Assembly (NCBI RefSeq): GCF_008831285.2
Contig: NC_045140.1
Span: 4,505,528 to 4,569,527, forward strand
Reading direction: 5' to 3'
DNA length: 64,000 bases
DNA from: Nymphaea colorata
Lineage: Eukaryota > Streptophyta > Magnoliopsida > Nymphaeales > Nymphaeaceae
Below are positions 38,048 through 49,512 of the stretch, one piece after another. The translations under genes were made by a program, and so were the position numbers. Numbering within the stretch: position 1 is the stretch's first letter; each line of letters begins with the position of its first letter. The notes below the pieces were generated by a model. It did no database searches, had not been told where the DNA came from, and was given only the letters and a program-made list of their open reading frames with translations.

Positions 38048-39364
38048 CTAATCTAAATAATAAAGTCCATCTATGAATATGAAGGATCCCATGTCCTTGT
38101 CCAAGAGAGAAATAAAGACATCAACATCTCCAATGCTAGTGAAGGAAGGCAGGATATGCAAGAACCCTTCTACTCTCGAATACAAAGGTACAAAGAGGTG
38201 AGGAGGGTTTGTACCAAAGTCCATGTCATAGAAGGGGATTCTCAACCAGGAGGACACTTCCAAGTCGGGGCTCAACACCACCACTTCCTCATACGCACTC
38301 GGCACCAGCCCTTCCATCTTTTCCTTGGAGCTTGAGAAGTCGACGAATGACTTGAAGTAGTCGTCATCGACTCGAGCCACTGCATCATGTATGAGCCTAG
38401 CTGCATGCCCCACTGGCTTGGACAAGAGGTCTTTCACCGTAGAGCGAGGCCAAGCCCACAACACCACATTCCCCAAGTAGCTCATGGGCACAGTAGGTTT
38501 CCTCATTCTAAAGCGACCGTTCACTGAAATTCTTACTTTTGTAGTCAACTCCCCTTCTAGATTCCTGACACGGGTGATATTTCTCCAAAGGTGGGCAGTA
38601 AGGCACTCAAACGTAGTATAAGGCTTATCACAAGGATTGTCACCAGAGACCTTGGACTTGAGTTTCTCTAAAAATGCAGAAGGTATGTGTGCCCTTTCCA
38701 TCACGATAGTGTGTTGTAGCTCTGGGTGCTTGGCCTTTCCTAGACAGGCCGTATACTCAATCTCGCTATGTTCAAACTGAAAGAAAGGAGGGTTGCGAGG
38801 GATAAAGATGGAGCGGTCATGCAGTGGGAGACTTTGAACAGGGAGGCCGTCTGGCACCGTTTGGCCCCATGCTACGAAGAATTGGCTGACTGCAAGCCCA
38901 TCTGCGACTGCGTGGTGTGCAGTGAAGCCCACCACCATGGAACCACAAGTAAACCTGGTGATCTGCACCTGAGCCAACTCCTCTATGCCCGTGGTATCTG
39001 GCTGCATGTCAAGGTAATATGGAGATGGATTGTCGATCGAGCTACCGAGAGGGGAGTCAGAGTTGGCTTCGATGAAGCGCATTCCCTCGTCATTGAGAAG
39101 GATGCACTGGTGGCCATTGTCATTGAAAATAAGGCGGCCGGCGAACTCTCTGTACTCAGCAAGGACCCGACGGAGCCCTTGCTCGATGACTTCATTTGAT
39201 GGGTTGGGTGGTCTGTAGGCAAACAAGATGCCAACATGAATCTGAAATGTGACCGTATCGAAGGGGCTTAGAGGCATCAAGACGTCGGTAGGAGGCTGGA
39301 TTGGGGTCTGATAGCTTGGCTTGAGGAGCCTTGAGCTGTTTCTATTGATCTTCATTTTCTGCAA
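38048..39364 (-). CDS. BAHD acyltransferase, hydroxycinnamoyl-CoA:amine/alcohol transferase-like (intact)
   Basis: BAHD enzymes move an acyl group from acyl-CoA to an alcohol or amine in the cytosol. There are 438 residues from the ATG at 39364; the copies start at the Met equivalent to 39355 (MKINR), which may be the true start. Visible motifs: LSPFDTVTFQIHVGILFAY near the N-terminus; the catalytic HHAVAD (H151, D155); the substrate-channel segment YTTFECLTAHLWR (249-261); and, in place of the C-terminal DFGWG motif, DFGTN at 382-386, followed by VEGFLHILPSF. The C-terminal pattern (SWLRIPFYDMDFG, then VEG and PSF) is most like agmatine/tryptamine hydroxycinnamoyltransferases, but the substrate cannot be told. 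Single exon, as is common in the family. It lies head-to-head with the truncated RGP at 39912. Confidence 0.9.
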   Translation of the reverse strand: MQKMKINRNSSRLLKPSYQTPIQPPTDVLMPLSPFDTVTFQIHVGILFAYRPPNPSNEVIEQGLRRVLAEYREFAGRLIFNDNGHQCILLNDEGMRFIEANSDSPLGSSIDNPSPYYLDMQPDTTGIEELAQVQITRFTCGSMVVGFTAHHAVADGLAVSQFFVAWGQTVPDGLPVQSLPLHDRSIFIPRNPPFFQFEHSEIEYTACLGKAKHPELQHTIVMERAHIPSAFLEKLKSKVSGDNPCDKPYTTFECLTAHLWRNITRVRNLEGELTTKVRISVNGRFRMRKPTVPMSYLGNVVLWAWPRSTVKDLLSKPVGHAARLIHDAVARVDDDYFKSFVDFSSSKEKMEGLVPSAYEEVVVLSPDLEVSSWLRIPFYDMDFGTNPPHLFVPLYSRVEGFLHILPSFTSIGDVDVFISLLDKDMGSFIFIDGLYYLD

Positions 39365-39423
39365 CTTTTCCTTTTTCTTTAGTATGTTGCCTCCGACCTA
39401 ATGATGGCAGGGAGGAAGACGTG

Positions 39424-39434
39424 TTATATATAAA
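39424..39434 (-). promoter_or_regulatory. TATA box of the intact BAHD gene
   Basis: TTTATATATAA on the minus strand, 60-70 bp upstream of the two candidate start codons. The broken copies have a shorter TTTATAA at the same place (near 47861 and 60971). Confidence 0.6.
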
Positions 39435-39911
39435 CTACGCGAATGGGCCCTTGCATCAGTCCACCTAATAAATATAAATGGAGAGTGAGTTGTTGAGCTG
39501 CTTGTGCACACGAGGCAAGCTGGAGCTCGCCTGGTGAAGTTCAAATGAAAGCCACAAAAAGGATATTAAAGTTCATAAAAATATTACAAAAACATGCCAC
39601 TGATGATTAAGAAATAGGAAAGACACATTTCGAGTCAAATTTAAATGATTCGAGCTAGCTCATGTATCTCGAACTCCACATTTTTGACTCGAGCATCAAC
39701 TCAACCTCATGCTTGACTCTTTTAAACAAGTCAAGGTTGCATTAGAGTCGAGCCCGAGTTAACTTATTGTACATACTTATTTAAGGCTGATTACATGTCT
39801 GCGAGGACCTACAGTTTGGTGTGAGCTCAATATATGTCAGCCAGTCACCATTTAGAAGAACCGATATACATAGAAGAGGTAGGTGAATAGTACTATTGGA
39901 AATTCCAAGCC

Positions 39912-40596
39912 ATGGAAAGAGAACCTCAGCTAACAGTCCATCTTGCACCCACTCCTCTATTTTTCAATACCCTCTACAACCCATATGCCAAGAGGTCGGA
40001 TTTCGTTCGTGGGTATCCTTTGGGTCTACGGTGCAGTATCTTGTGGACTTTGGCTCAACATACCGGACTTTGATGCATCTATTTTGAAGTCCGGGAAGCA
40101 CAATGATAGACTTGTAGATGCGGTAGAGACGGTACCCAAGGGTACCAATGCTTCCTTTGAGCAGTGTGAATGTTGCATTTGACCGGGAATTGATCGGACC
40201 GGCTTTGTTCTTTGGGTTGGTATTGGCTGGAGAAGAGAAGGTCCGACATGAGACAGTCGAAGATCTATGCTGTCGGATGTGTGTGAAAGTGGTAAGCGAT
40301 CACTTGGGGTACGGTATCAAGAGCGGTATTACGTACGAAGGGGTGGCGATGGTAAAACTGAGCAGGAGATCCAGATGGAGCGTACCATGGAAGGTACCAG
40401 CCTCCTTGAGGTGGCGGTTCCATTCTTCCAATCAGTGAGGTTGCCTCAGTCTGCGGTGACCGCAGAAGAATGCTTTGTGGAGATGGCAAAACTGGTCAGA
40501 GAGGAGCTCGGACGTGCTGACCCGAGCTTTGCTCGAGCCGCAGAGGACATGGAGGAGTGGGTACGGGTGTGGAGGTCTATGCATACCAAGCAGTGA
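39912..40596 (+). pseudogene. 5'-truncated RGP copy 1
   Basis: Homology to the full RGP begins at the codon for residue ~127 (PTPLFFNTL). The N-terminal third, with the DXD motif, is missing. A new in-frame ATG at 39912 ([17 protein letters not shown]) precedes it. A 14-bp deletion after the GLR motif (near 40034) shifts the frame, and an extra base near 40146 shifts it again. The last part (TSLLEVAVPFFQS to MHTKQ) is open. It is therefore a pseudogene in its present form. Confidence 0.88.
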
Positions 40597-41410
40597 AGTT
40601 GGGTACTATTTGGTACCGATTCTTTTGATTAATATAGTTGCAAAGATGATAATAGCACGTATAGTTAAAGAGGCCTTACGTGTATTGCAATTGTATGGAT
40701 CGGACCAGACATTTGGCCCTGTAGTGCAATTCAAGAATGTAACAATTATTTTTTTCGGTGTTTCTGTTAGGGATTTAAAGGAGTCGGGCTTAGATCTGAT
40801 CCAGGAATTGCTAAGTCCAACCAAATCTCATTATACATGCTTGGGTTTCGACCCAGATTAAGATTTTGACGCAGTTTTTTCAAGTTAAATTTATTCCTGA
40901 TTTTGCATTGTCATTGTGTTCAGACTTTATTCTTTTTCACATTTGATAAAGATATCAAATCAAATTTTAATGAAATTTGCATGCCAAACCCTTTAACTTG
41001 CAATGAATCTTATTTTCCTTTGCAAACCGGAAGTTGTGAATTTAAAGTTAGATTCGAATCAGATTTGGATGGAGAGTTCGGATTCAAATTTGTGAACATC
41101 CGATAAATTGGATAACTGCTCAACGTCGGGAGATCCAAAAATAGATTATGCTCCCCCTGTACCTGGCATCTCAAGAACCGGATGAACAAAGACGACTTTG
41201 GGACAGGCTGTGTTTGCATCGACCAGTGGAACAAATATGTCCGTTGTTTGATTAATTTCCCGTGTGCGCGGAATGTGCACTTTTCTGGACCGTGAATCAA
41301 ACTTCCTCTTAATACAAATTGAACAAGGTATTCTCTTATCATTGTGCCTTATAATGAATGGACAGTTTCACTTGCCGTGCTATTGAAATCACTGATGGCA
41401 CACTCTTGGT
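40597..41410 (+). repeat. RGP 3' flank plus part of the unidentified ORF-like block
   Basis: Follows the same order as 35102-35702 and continues into 'gactttgggacaggctgtg' and beyond, matching 50170-50360 and 63290-63480. The reading frame of the block breaks after LINFP. Confidence 0.8.
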
Positions 41411-43146
41411 GCAAGCATGGTCATGGAATGGAGAAAGTACCCCACTAACATTCCACACTGATTTCAATATACATTTTTCTAAAACTAAAAGAAAAGGAAC
41501 ATAAACAAATAAAAAAGAAGAAAAACTTTAAAATTACTTACACCATAAAACAAATTTTTGAAACAGAACTGAAACTGTTATATATATATCCTTTCACTTT
41601 TCAAAACATACTGTTTCATGCATTATATCAAGTGGTGCGCTTAATCATTTCACCCAATGCAATGCATCAATGGCCATGGTTAGATGGAACTCAGATGTAT
41701 AGAGGATTTCAGGTCCTTACACACGCACACACATATTCATAGACTAACTAATATGCACAAACCATTTCATGATCAAACAACCTCTATAAAAGATACATGC
41801 AGTAATTCAAAAAATTTGCAATGGGCTGCCTAAGAAATGGGTGATTCGCAAACCACAGCTCAACTTTTAATTTTATCAGTTAGCCACTCAACTTTTCAAG
41901 CAAAGTGTCCAACAGCAGTCTTTTAAAATGAATTAGTGAATTACATAAATGCCCTTTAATCAAATTATTTCAAGAAAAAAATTAAATAAAAATAACAAAT
42001 CATCTCCTTCATCCGATGTCAGTATCAATGTTGTCCTAATTTTATGGGATGTCCTAGAAGAGATGGTATCAATGTGGTGAATGTCTTTTTGTCTACGTTA
42101 ATGTAACCACTCAACCAAAACAACAAGGGCAAGAGTTTCTTTCCCCTCATAGGGGATCTAAAATCTGTGCTATAAGAATGTTTAAATAAAAAATAGATTT
42201 CTGTAGCAACCAACAGGGTGGATGTAAAGTCCACGCTGCTTCTTTAACCATGGGATTCAATCTAGAAAAACCAAATAAATTTACTTATACATTAACAAGA
42301 TAAGTAGGTTTTCTTAACCTTTAAATCTTTGAAATGTGACGAAAAATAAAAAAAAATATGTAGAGATCTTATACATATACCAAGTTATTTCAAATTTATG
42401 CCAACAGCAGATTCCTTTGTCCGATGGGTTTAAGTGCTTCACTTGGAGGCAGTCTAATGTTCCATACTCATCATAGGGATGTCAATATCTCCAATTCAGA
42501 TTAGATACCTGACGGAACCATTCTAAGAAGATTTGATATGAAAAAAATTAATATCTGATTAAGAAATCGATAGGATTCAAATCTAAGAAATGACATCAGA
42601 CTGGACTCGGATTAAGAAATGACATCTAATCGGATTCAGATATATATAAATATCTGATTGAATTTGGATATAGATCAAATTTAGTTTTTAAAAAAAATAT
42701 CCTATACCCAATGCTCTTATATTTTGAAAATCAACCAGATTTGGTTCAAACTTCAAATTGACATTCAGATTTGGCACCGATTTGAATTGTGAAATCCAAT
42801 TTCATAATTCAGATTCATAGATGTTTTCCTTTGTTTACATTCAAATCCGAATTGGAATGGAATATGTTTCATATATGTTTTTCTTTGTTTACATTCAAAT
42901 CCGAATTGGAATGGAATATGTGATTGTGAATATTTGAAAAAGTGGATACCGTTAAGGGTATCTCCAAATCAAAGATGATCCATGGACAACCCTATTCATA
43001 GGGGTGCACCAAGAATGAGTTCAGTTTTCGATGATCTTGAAAAATACGTTGTAAGCTTCATATATGTGGTCTTGCAAATTGGGTAGTTGTTAGCATCCCC
43101 ATAATTTTTTCCATTTTTTTTTAAAAAAAATAGGTTTTGACTAAAT
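41411..43146. other. Non-genic, with one tandem duplication
   Basis: At about 42815-42935 a ~57-bp unit (including 'tttgtttacattcaaatccg' and 'aattggaatggaatatgt') is present twice in tandem. From 42480 to 42800 there are diverged 'gattcagatata/aatctga' words. No gene is seen. Confidence 0.5.
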
Positions 43147-43851
43147 GGGATTGGCCATTAGTCCTACAAATACCTCGGAGTGTGGGCAGGGCTAATGTCC
43201 ACACAAAAAATACCAAAACCGCCCCTTAAGGGGCAGTTTTCTTGCAAGAAAAGGGGGCCTGCGTCGTTGCATGCCCCAGCTGGGTGCTGTTGCGTGCCAG
43301 GTGCAACAGCGGCCGATGCTAGGAAAATGCATGCGGTAGCGCGCTACAACTATCACGTAGCGCGACTCGTGATCACGCGACTTTGCGTCACATGACTGCG
43401 CGTAGCGGGACATGCAAACTATTTTTTTTTTAAATCTAATTTTTGTTTAATTTATTTAAAAAGCATATAAAATTAGTTTTTTTTGAAAGCATAAAAATTC
43501 ATTTTTTTTGTTACAAATGGGTGGTTGACTCCATTTTGAGCGACTCCGAACTCGCTTTAAATCCGATTTTGGTTCAGTCAGTTGTCGACCCGTTCAAACG
43601 TGCGACTTGAGTTTAAGAACATGTTTTGGCATGAGAAATGAGTTTTTAAAACGAAGAGAAATTTCTGTACACGCACAACACTCAAATTCCGCACAACACT
43701 CAAATTCCGTCATTTTGTACTAGAGTCAAATTTCAGGTTTGAAACGCTTGCTTTGGATCTGGAGTCAAATTTCAGGTTTGAAACGCTTGCTTTGGATCTG
43801 GCCTGCAGCTTTAGACTAATTTAGATAAAAAAATTTAGGGTGATTACTGTA

Positions 43852-43893
<42 letters not shown>

Positions 43894-44240
43894 GTCATAA
43901 AAAGAACATATTATAGTAATAGGATCAAAATTTTGGTTTATACCTTACACCCAACTAAGGATGGGCATTGGTCGGGCCGCCGGCGAGTACCGGTACCCAG
44001 CCCGACTCGAGCCCGGGCCACAAAAAAAGGCACCGGGCAGACCTGATAAATGTTTTTAATTTTTATTATATTAATTATATATAAATATAATATTTTATTA
44101 CAATTAATTATATTTATATATTATTTTATATTAAAAAATATATTCTTTAATTTAATCAAGTTGTGCCCGGGTTTCAGGTGTCGGCCCGGCCCGATACCTA
44201 GGCTTACAACCAAGGTCCAAGGCTGTACGGGTGTTTGGTG
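43147..44240. repeat. ~1-kb AT-rich repeat element, copy 2
   Basis: Collinear with 35705-36720, including the GC-rich block, the (TA)n tract (43859-43890) and the gcccgac/gtcgggc end. It has gained two private tandem duplications: 'cgcacaacactcaaattc' (43673-43709), and a 40-bp unit with 'gtcaaatttcaggtttgaaa' (43722-43801). Confidence 0.75.
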
Positions 44241-44456
44241 TGATTTCATATAGAATGAGGTAAGAGCCTACTCATGCAGGTTGCAAGTCATGGAACCTAA
44301 ACTAACAGTCCATCTCAAGATGAGAGATCAGCACCATCTCTCCCTCATCTCCACGCAGAACCAGCCCTTCCACTACCATTAATGTTATCAATATTAGTAT
44401 GTTTTGGATACACATTACATAGCCAGTAAACCAACACAATAAGGATCTATGGTCCA

Positions 44457-44744
44457 TGCTCTGGTCGATGAAGTGCATGCCCTCGTCATTGAGAATGATG
44501 CACTGGTGGCCGTTGTCATTGAAAATAAGGCGGCCGGCGAAATCTCTGCACTCGGCAAGAAGTCCCCTTGTTCAATGACTACATTTGATGGGTTGGGTGG
44601 TTTGAAGGCATACAAGAAGCTAACATGGGTCTGAAATATGACAGTATCAAAGGGGCTCAGAGGGATCAAGGCATCAGTAGGAGGGTGGGTTGGGGTATTA
44701 TAGGTTGGCTTGAGCAGCCTTGAGCTCCTTCTATTTATCTTCAT
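44457..44744 (-). pseudogene. BAHD N-terminal fragment
   Basis: Starts MKINRRSSRLLKPTYNTP like the other copies and follows the family to NPSNVVIEQG. A small deletion and frameshift come next; the later part (AGRLIFNDNGHQCILLNDEG equivalent) is readable in another frame to about 44457, where homology stops. The HXXXD and DFG regions are missing. Confidence 0.9.
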
Positions 44745-44759
44745 TTTTTGCTATTTCTT

Positions 44760-46474
44760 TTCCTTGTTCTTCTTATGCTGCCTCCGACCGAGTGACCGCC
44801 TCTCACCTCCCGGATCGTCCACTTTTTCTCATCTAAGATTGAGGGACAGAGTAAGTATGTAGGATCCAAAATCCCAGATTGTCATGTCCAAAATAACGAT
44901 GGTGACTTGTCATTTAGGTATGAGATATCAGTGGTCACCATCACTTGCCTATTACCTACTCTTCAAAGCTAGGAATGTACAACTGGGAAGCCGAGGTCGG
45001 CTCGACTCTGAATTTATGAGGCACATTCAAGCTCAACTTATTAAACCAAGTTTGTAATCTAGCTCGACAATTGGACTTGAGTTTTAACTCAATCTCGAGC
45101 TCGACTTTTTTATTAGATGAGCGAGCTCAAGTCGAGTTTACATTGGTGAGTTAGAGTCGAGCTGGAGTGGGCTCAACTCATTGTACATCTCTATTCAAAG
45201 CTAATTAAATGTCTGAGCTAAGAGTCCATCTCAAGATAAAGACAACACCATCTCTCCTTCATCTCCACCCTGCACCAGCCTTTCCAGTTCCTAAAAATGT
45301 GGTCCTCCACATCATTAATGTTATCATTAATATCATTTTGTTTCTGATGCACATTATATAGAAACTAAACAAACACAATAAGGGCATGCCTGTTTGCTTA
45401 ATTCCCCTTGTAAGAGATCTAAAAGCAGTACCATATGAATTATATTGTTTAAATAAGTGATGAATATCAACAGTGAACAGCAGTGTAGGTGGATCCAAAG
45501 GTCCAATGGAGAAGGAAGGAGGAGGGGTTCCATTTCAAAGCCATGGATCAGATAAATCCTTAGTTATCTTGATTCTCATATCAACATAGATTTCATATCC
45601 ATCGTAAACAAGCTTGGCCTATGGGAGCAGATGAAGTCCCTATATACATTATGGGTCCACAGCAAGGGGCTAAGTCGTCTTTGTATCGTCAACATATTAA
45701 TATATATATATATATAAGGACAATTGGATGGTGACTCCAGCTTTTTAAAATGTCCCAGCCATCTAATCTGAAATGTTTGATCGCCATGATGGGGAGTTAA
45801 GGCAAAAAAAAAAAAAGTAACAGACATTTTTGTCATCTATTATTAGTTCAAACATTTTTTCTTTCCTTTCCTTTCAATTGGATGGTGCTTGTTAGTTAGT
45901 TGGAGGACTCTCAAGAGTCAGAGTTATCATTCACTGTATATCCCTTCCCAAATGGTTGACTAACCAATGGTACTGGTTTGAATTAACGTACGTGGTTGAA
46001 GGTTTCGGTAGGATGCCATTGTAGATGTTGATAGGGTTCACTTTCGTATTAAAAAGACCATTCTGCAAAATCTTTATCTACAAACATATATATCTATGGG
46101 GAGAGAATAAGAGAAAATGCTGGCTTTGTATGTGCAGTTGTGAAGTGGATTGCCCATCGGACCCATTGGTTATTTGATCCGATGGTTGTCCATTTCCCAC
46201 ACACAATCCCTTCCATTCTCTCTCATACTAAAAGGAAAAATCGTGTTTGGATTGTCAGCATGCATGGCATCTTCAAAAATTGTTAGCAGAAACAAAAGGT
46301 TTAGTTGGGGACATTGTTTTCTTAGAACCACACAGGAAATCATATGATCACCACAATTCACTGACATTGTCCATAAAAAAACAACATGGGGACTACCTAA
46401 ACAAGTGAAAGTAGAAAGGATGAAAGAGAACATGATGTTTAACAACATGCACTAGGTATGACATATAAGTACTC
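44760..46474. other. Duplicated-unit flank, no gene
   Basis: 45215-45700 matches 36780-37330 but lacks the MITE. TCGA-rich repeat words lie at 45000-45180 and (TA)n at 45697-45716. 46330-46474 is the BAHD 3' flank. Confidence 0.6.
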
Positions 46475-47790
46475 CTAATCTAAATAATACAGTCCATCTA
46501 TGAAGGATCCCATGTCCTTGTCTAAAGAGAAACAAAGACATCAACATCTCCAATGCCAGTGAAGGAAGACACAATATGCAAGAACCCTTCTACTCTCGAA
46601 TACGAAGGTACAAAGAGGTGAGGGGGGTTTGTACCAAAGTCCATGAGATAGAAGGGGATTCTCAACCAGGAGGACACTTCCAAGTCGGGGCTCAACACCA
46701 CGTCTCCTGCATATGCGCTTGGCACCAGCCCTTCCATCTTTTCCTCTGAGCTTGAGAAGTCGATGAATGACCTGAAGTAGTCGTCATCGACTCGAGCAAC
46801 TGCATCATGTATGAGCCTAGCTGCATTGCCCACTGGCTTGGACAAGAGGTCTTTCACCTTAGAGTGAGGCCAAGCCCACAACACCACATTGCCCAAGTAG
46901 CTCATGGGCACAATAGGATTCCTCATTCTAAAGCGACCGTTCAATGGAATCCTTACTGTTGTAGTCAACTCCTCTTCTAGTTTCCTGACACGGGTGACCT
47001 TTCTCCAAAGGTGGGCAGTAAGGCACTCAAACTTAGTGTAAGGCTTATCACAAGGATTGTCACCAGAGGCCTTGGACTTGAGGTTGGTTAAAAATTCAGA
47101 AGAGAAGTGTGCCCTTTCCATGACAATAGTGTGTTGTAGCTCTGGGTGTTTGGCAGTTCGATGATGGCTTGTATACTCAATCTCACTGTGTTCAAACTGA
47201 AAGTGAACTGAAAGTGAGGAGGGTTGCGAGGGACGAAGATGGAGCGGTCATGCAGGGGGAGTGGTAGAACAGGGATGCTGTTGCGCACAGTTTGGCCCCA
47301 TGCTATGAGGAAATGGCTGAAAGACAGCGCATCCACAACTGCATGGTGGACGGTGCAGCCCACCACCATGGAACCACAAGCAAACCTGGTGAGCTGCACC
47401 TGAAACAACTCCTCCTCTCTTCCTGTAATGTGTGGGTGCAAGTCGTGGTAGCATGGAGATGGCTTGTCCATCAAGCTACCGAGAGGGGAGCCGGAGGTAG
47501 CTTCGATCAAGCGAATGCCCTCATCATTGAGAAGGATGCTTTGGCAGCCATTGCCATCGAAAATGAGGCGGCCAGCATACTCTCTGTACTCGGCAAGAAG
47601 CCGGCGGAGCCCTTGTTCAATGACTTCATTTGATGGGTTGGGAGGTCTGTAGGCATACAATAATCCAACATGGATCTGATATGTGACGGTATCCAAGGGG
47701 CTTAGAGGGATCAGGGCATCTGTACCATGGTGGGTTGGGGGTATGATAGGTTGGCTTGAGCAGCCTTGAGCTCCCTCTATTGATCTTCAT
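46475..47790 (-). pseudogene. BAHD acyltransferase pseudogene 2
   Basis: Full-length relative of the 38-kb gene, with the start codon at 47790 and HHAVVD and DFGTN motifs readable. Three lesions break it. There is an extra base in a C run near the start (plus-strand G5 at 47737-47741). A perfect 11-bp tandem duplication AACTGAAAGTG (47195-47205 and 47206-47216) shifts the frame after FQF. A lost base near the end creates a stop at 46522-46524, about 16 residues early. The rest aligns closely to the intact gene. Confidence 0.92.
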
Positions 47791-48832
47791 TTTTCTTGTT
47801 TATTTTCCTTGTTCTTCTTATGCTGCCTCCGACCTAGTGATGGCAGGGAGGAAGATGTGTTATAAACTACGTGAATTGGCCCTTGTATCAGTACACCTAG
47901 TAAATGTGAATGGACAGTGAGTTGTGTGAGCTGCTTGGTGCACGCAAGACATATAAGTAACAAAAAAAAGTGGGAGTTGGTGTAATCTAAAAATTTAAGA
48001 GAAATTTTCTCGTTAGCCTTTTATTATTTTTTTTTGTTTTCTTTCTTATCTCTACAAAGTTCTTTTTTTCTATTAACTTGAGGCATTTTGATCATTAAGC
48101 ATATTGGCACACAAAAAAATTGTGCACCAGACACGGCATGTAACCAGATTCAATGTGAATGAGTGTATGTAGAATCTAATATCCCAGAAAGTCATGTCTA
48201 AAATAATGATGATGACTATCATATACCTATCATATGTGCATGACATATTAGTGGTGACGCCTATTTTCTGCTGTTCAAAGCAAGGAATGTACAACAAGCC
48301 AGCTGAGCTCAAGCTCGACTCGAGTCACGTATTGTTCAGCTCGTGCACAAATCTCACTCGACTCGAGCTTTATGAGGCAAGTTTGAGCTTGTCTCTTTCG
48401 CTATATATATATATAGGTTAAAATGAAAGCCACAAAAAGGATATTAAATTTATAAAGATATTACCAAAACATGCCACTAATGATTAAGAAATAGAAAAGA
48501 CACATTTCAAGTCAAATTTAAATGAGTCGAGCTCATGTTTCTCGAACTCCACATGTTTAACTCGACCATCAACTCAACCTCAAGTTTCAACTCTTTTGAA
48601 CAAGTCATGCTTACATAGGCAAGTTCGAGTCGAGCCCGAATTAACTTATTGTACATCCTTATTTAAAGCTGATTATATGTCCGGAAGGCCATACAGCTTG
48701 GTGTGAGCTCAATACATATCAGCCAGTACAACACACTCCTATGACATTAATGGGCAGCTAACAGTCACCATTTAGAAGAACAGTTATACATAGAAAGAGG
48801 TAGGTGAATAATACTCTTGGAAATTCCAAGTC

Positions 48833-49512
48833 ATGGAAAGAGAACCTCACCTAACAGTCCATCTTGCACCTACTCCCCTCTTTTTCAATACCCCTATGAC
48901 CCATATGCCAAGGGGTCGGATTTCGTTCGTGGGTATCCTTTCGGTCTACGGTGCGGTATCTTGTGGGCTTTGGCTCTACAAACCGAACTTTGATGCATCT
49001 ATTTTGAAGTCCGGGAAGTGCAACAATAGACTTGTAGATGCAGTAGTGATGGTACCCAAGGGTACCATGCTTCCTTTGAGCAGTGTGAATGTTGAGTTTG
49101 ACTGGGAATTGATCAGACCAGCTTTGTTCTCCGGGTTGGTATTGGCTGGAGATGGGAAGGTGAGAATGAGACGGTTGAAGATCTATGGTGTGGGATGTGT
49201 GTGAAAATGGTATGTGATCACTTGGGGTAAGGTATCAAGAGCGGTACGCCATATGTACAAAAGACATGGCAACGGTGAAACTGAGCAGGAGATCCAGATG
49301 GAGTGTACCATGGAAGGTACCAGCCTCCTCCAGGTGGCAGTTCCATTCTTCCAATCAGTGAGGTTGCCTCAGTCACCGCAGAAGAATGCTTTGTGGAGAT
49401 GGCAAAACTGGTGAGGGAGGAGCTCGGACGTGCTGACCCAAGCTTTGCTCGAGCCATGAATGCCATGGAGGAATGGGTGCGGGGGTGAAGGTTTATGCAT
49501 ACCAAGCAGTGA
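48833..49512 (+). pseudogene. 5'-truncated RGP copy 2
   Basis: Same left boundary and new start ([20 protein letters not shown]) as copy 1, and the same 14-bp deletion near 48956. Further frameshifts lie near 48893 and 49165, and a stop is created near 49229. The C-terminal segment is readable in pieces. It is a pseudogene. It lies head-to-head with BAHD pseudogene 2. Confidence 0.88.

Noticed and set aside
38768-39199. 143-codon plus-strand frame, with similar frames at 47292 and 60403
   Set aside because: Antisense shadows of the BAHD genes; their mutual similarity is explained by the BAHD duplication.
39900-40000. Truncated RGP copies as a second exon of a spliced gene
   Set aside because: No AG acceptor lies at the shared boundary in the copies, and the full gene is intronless.
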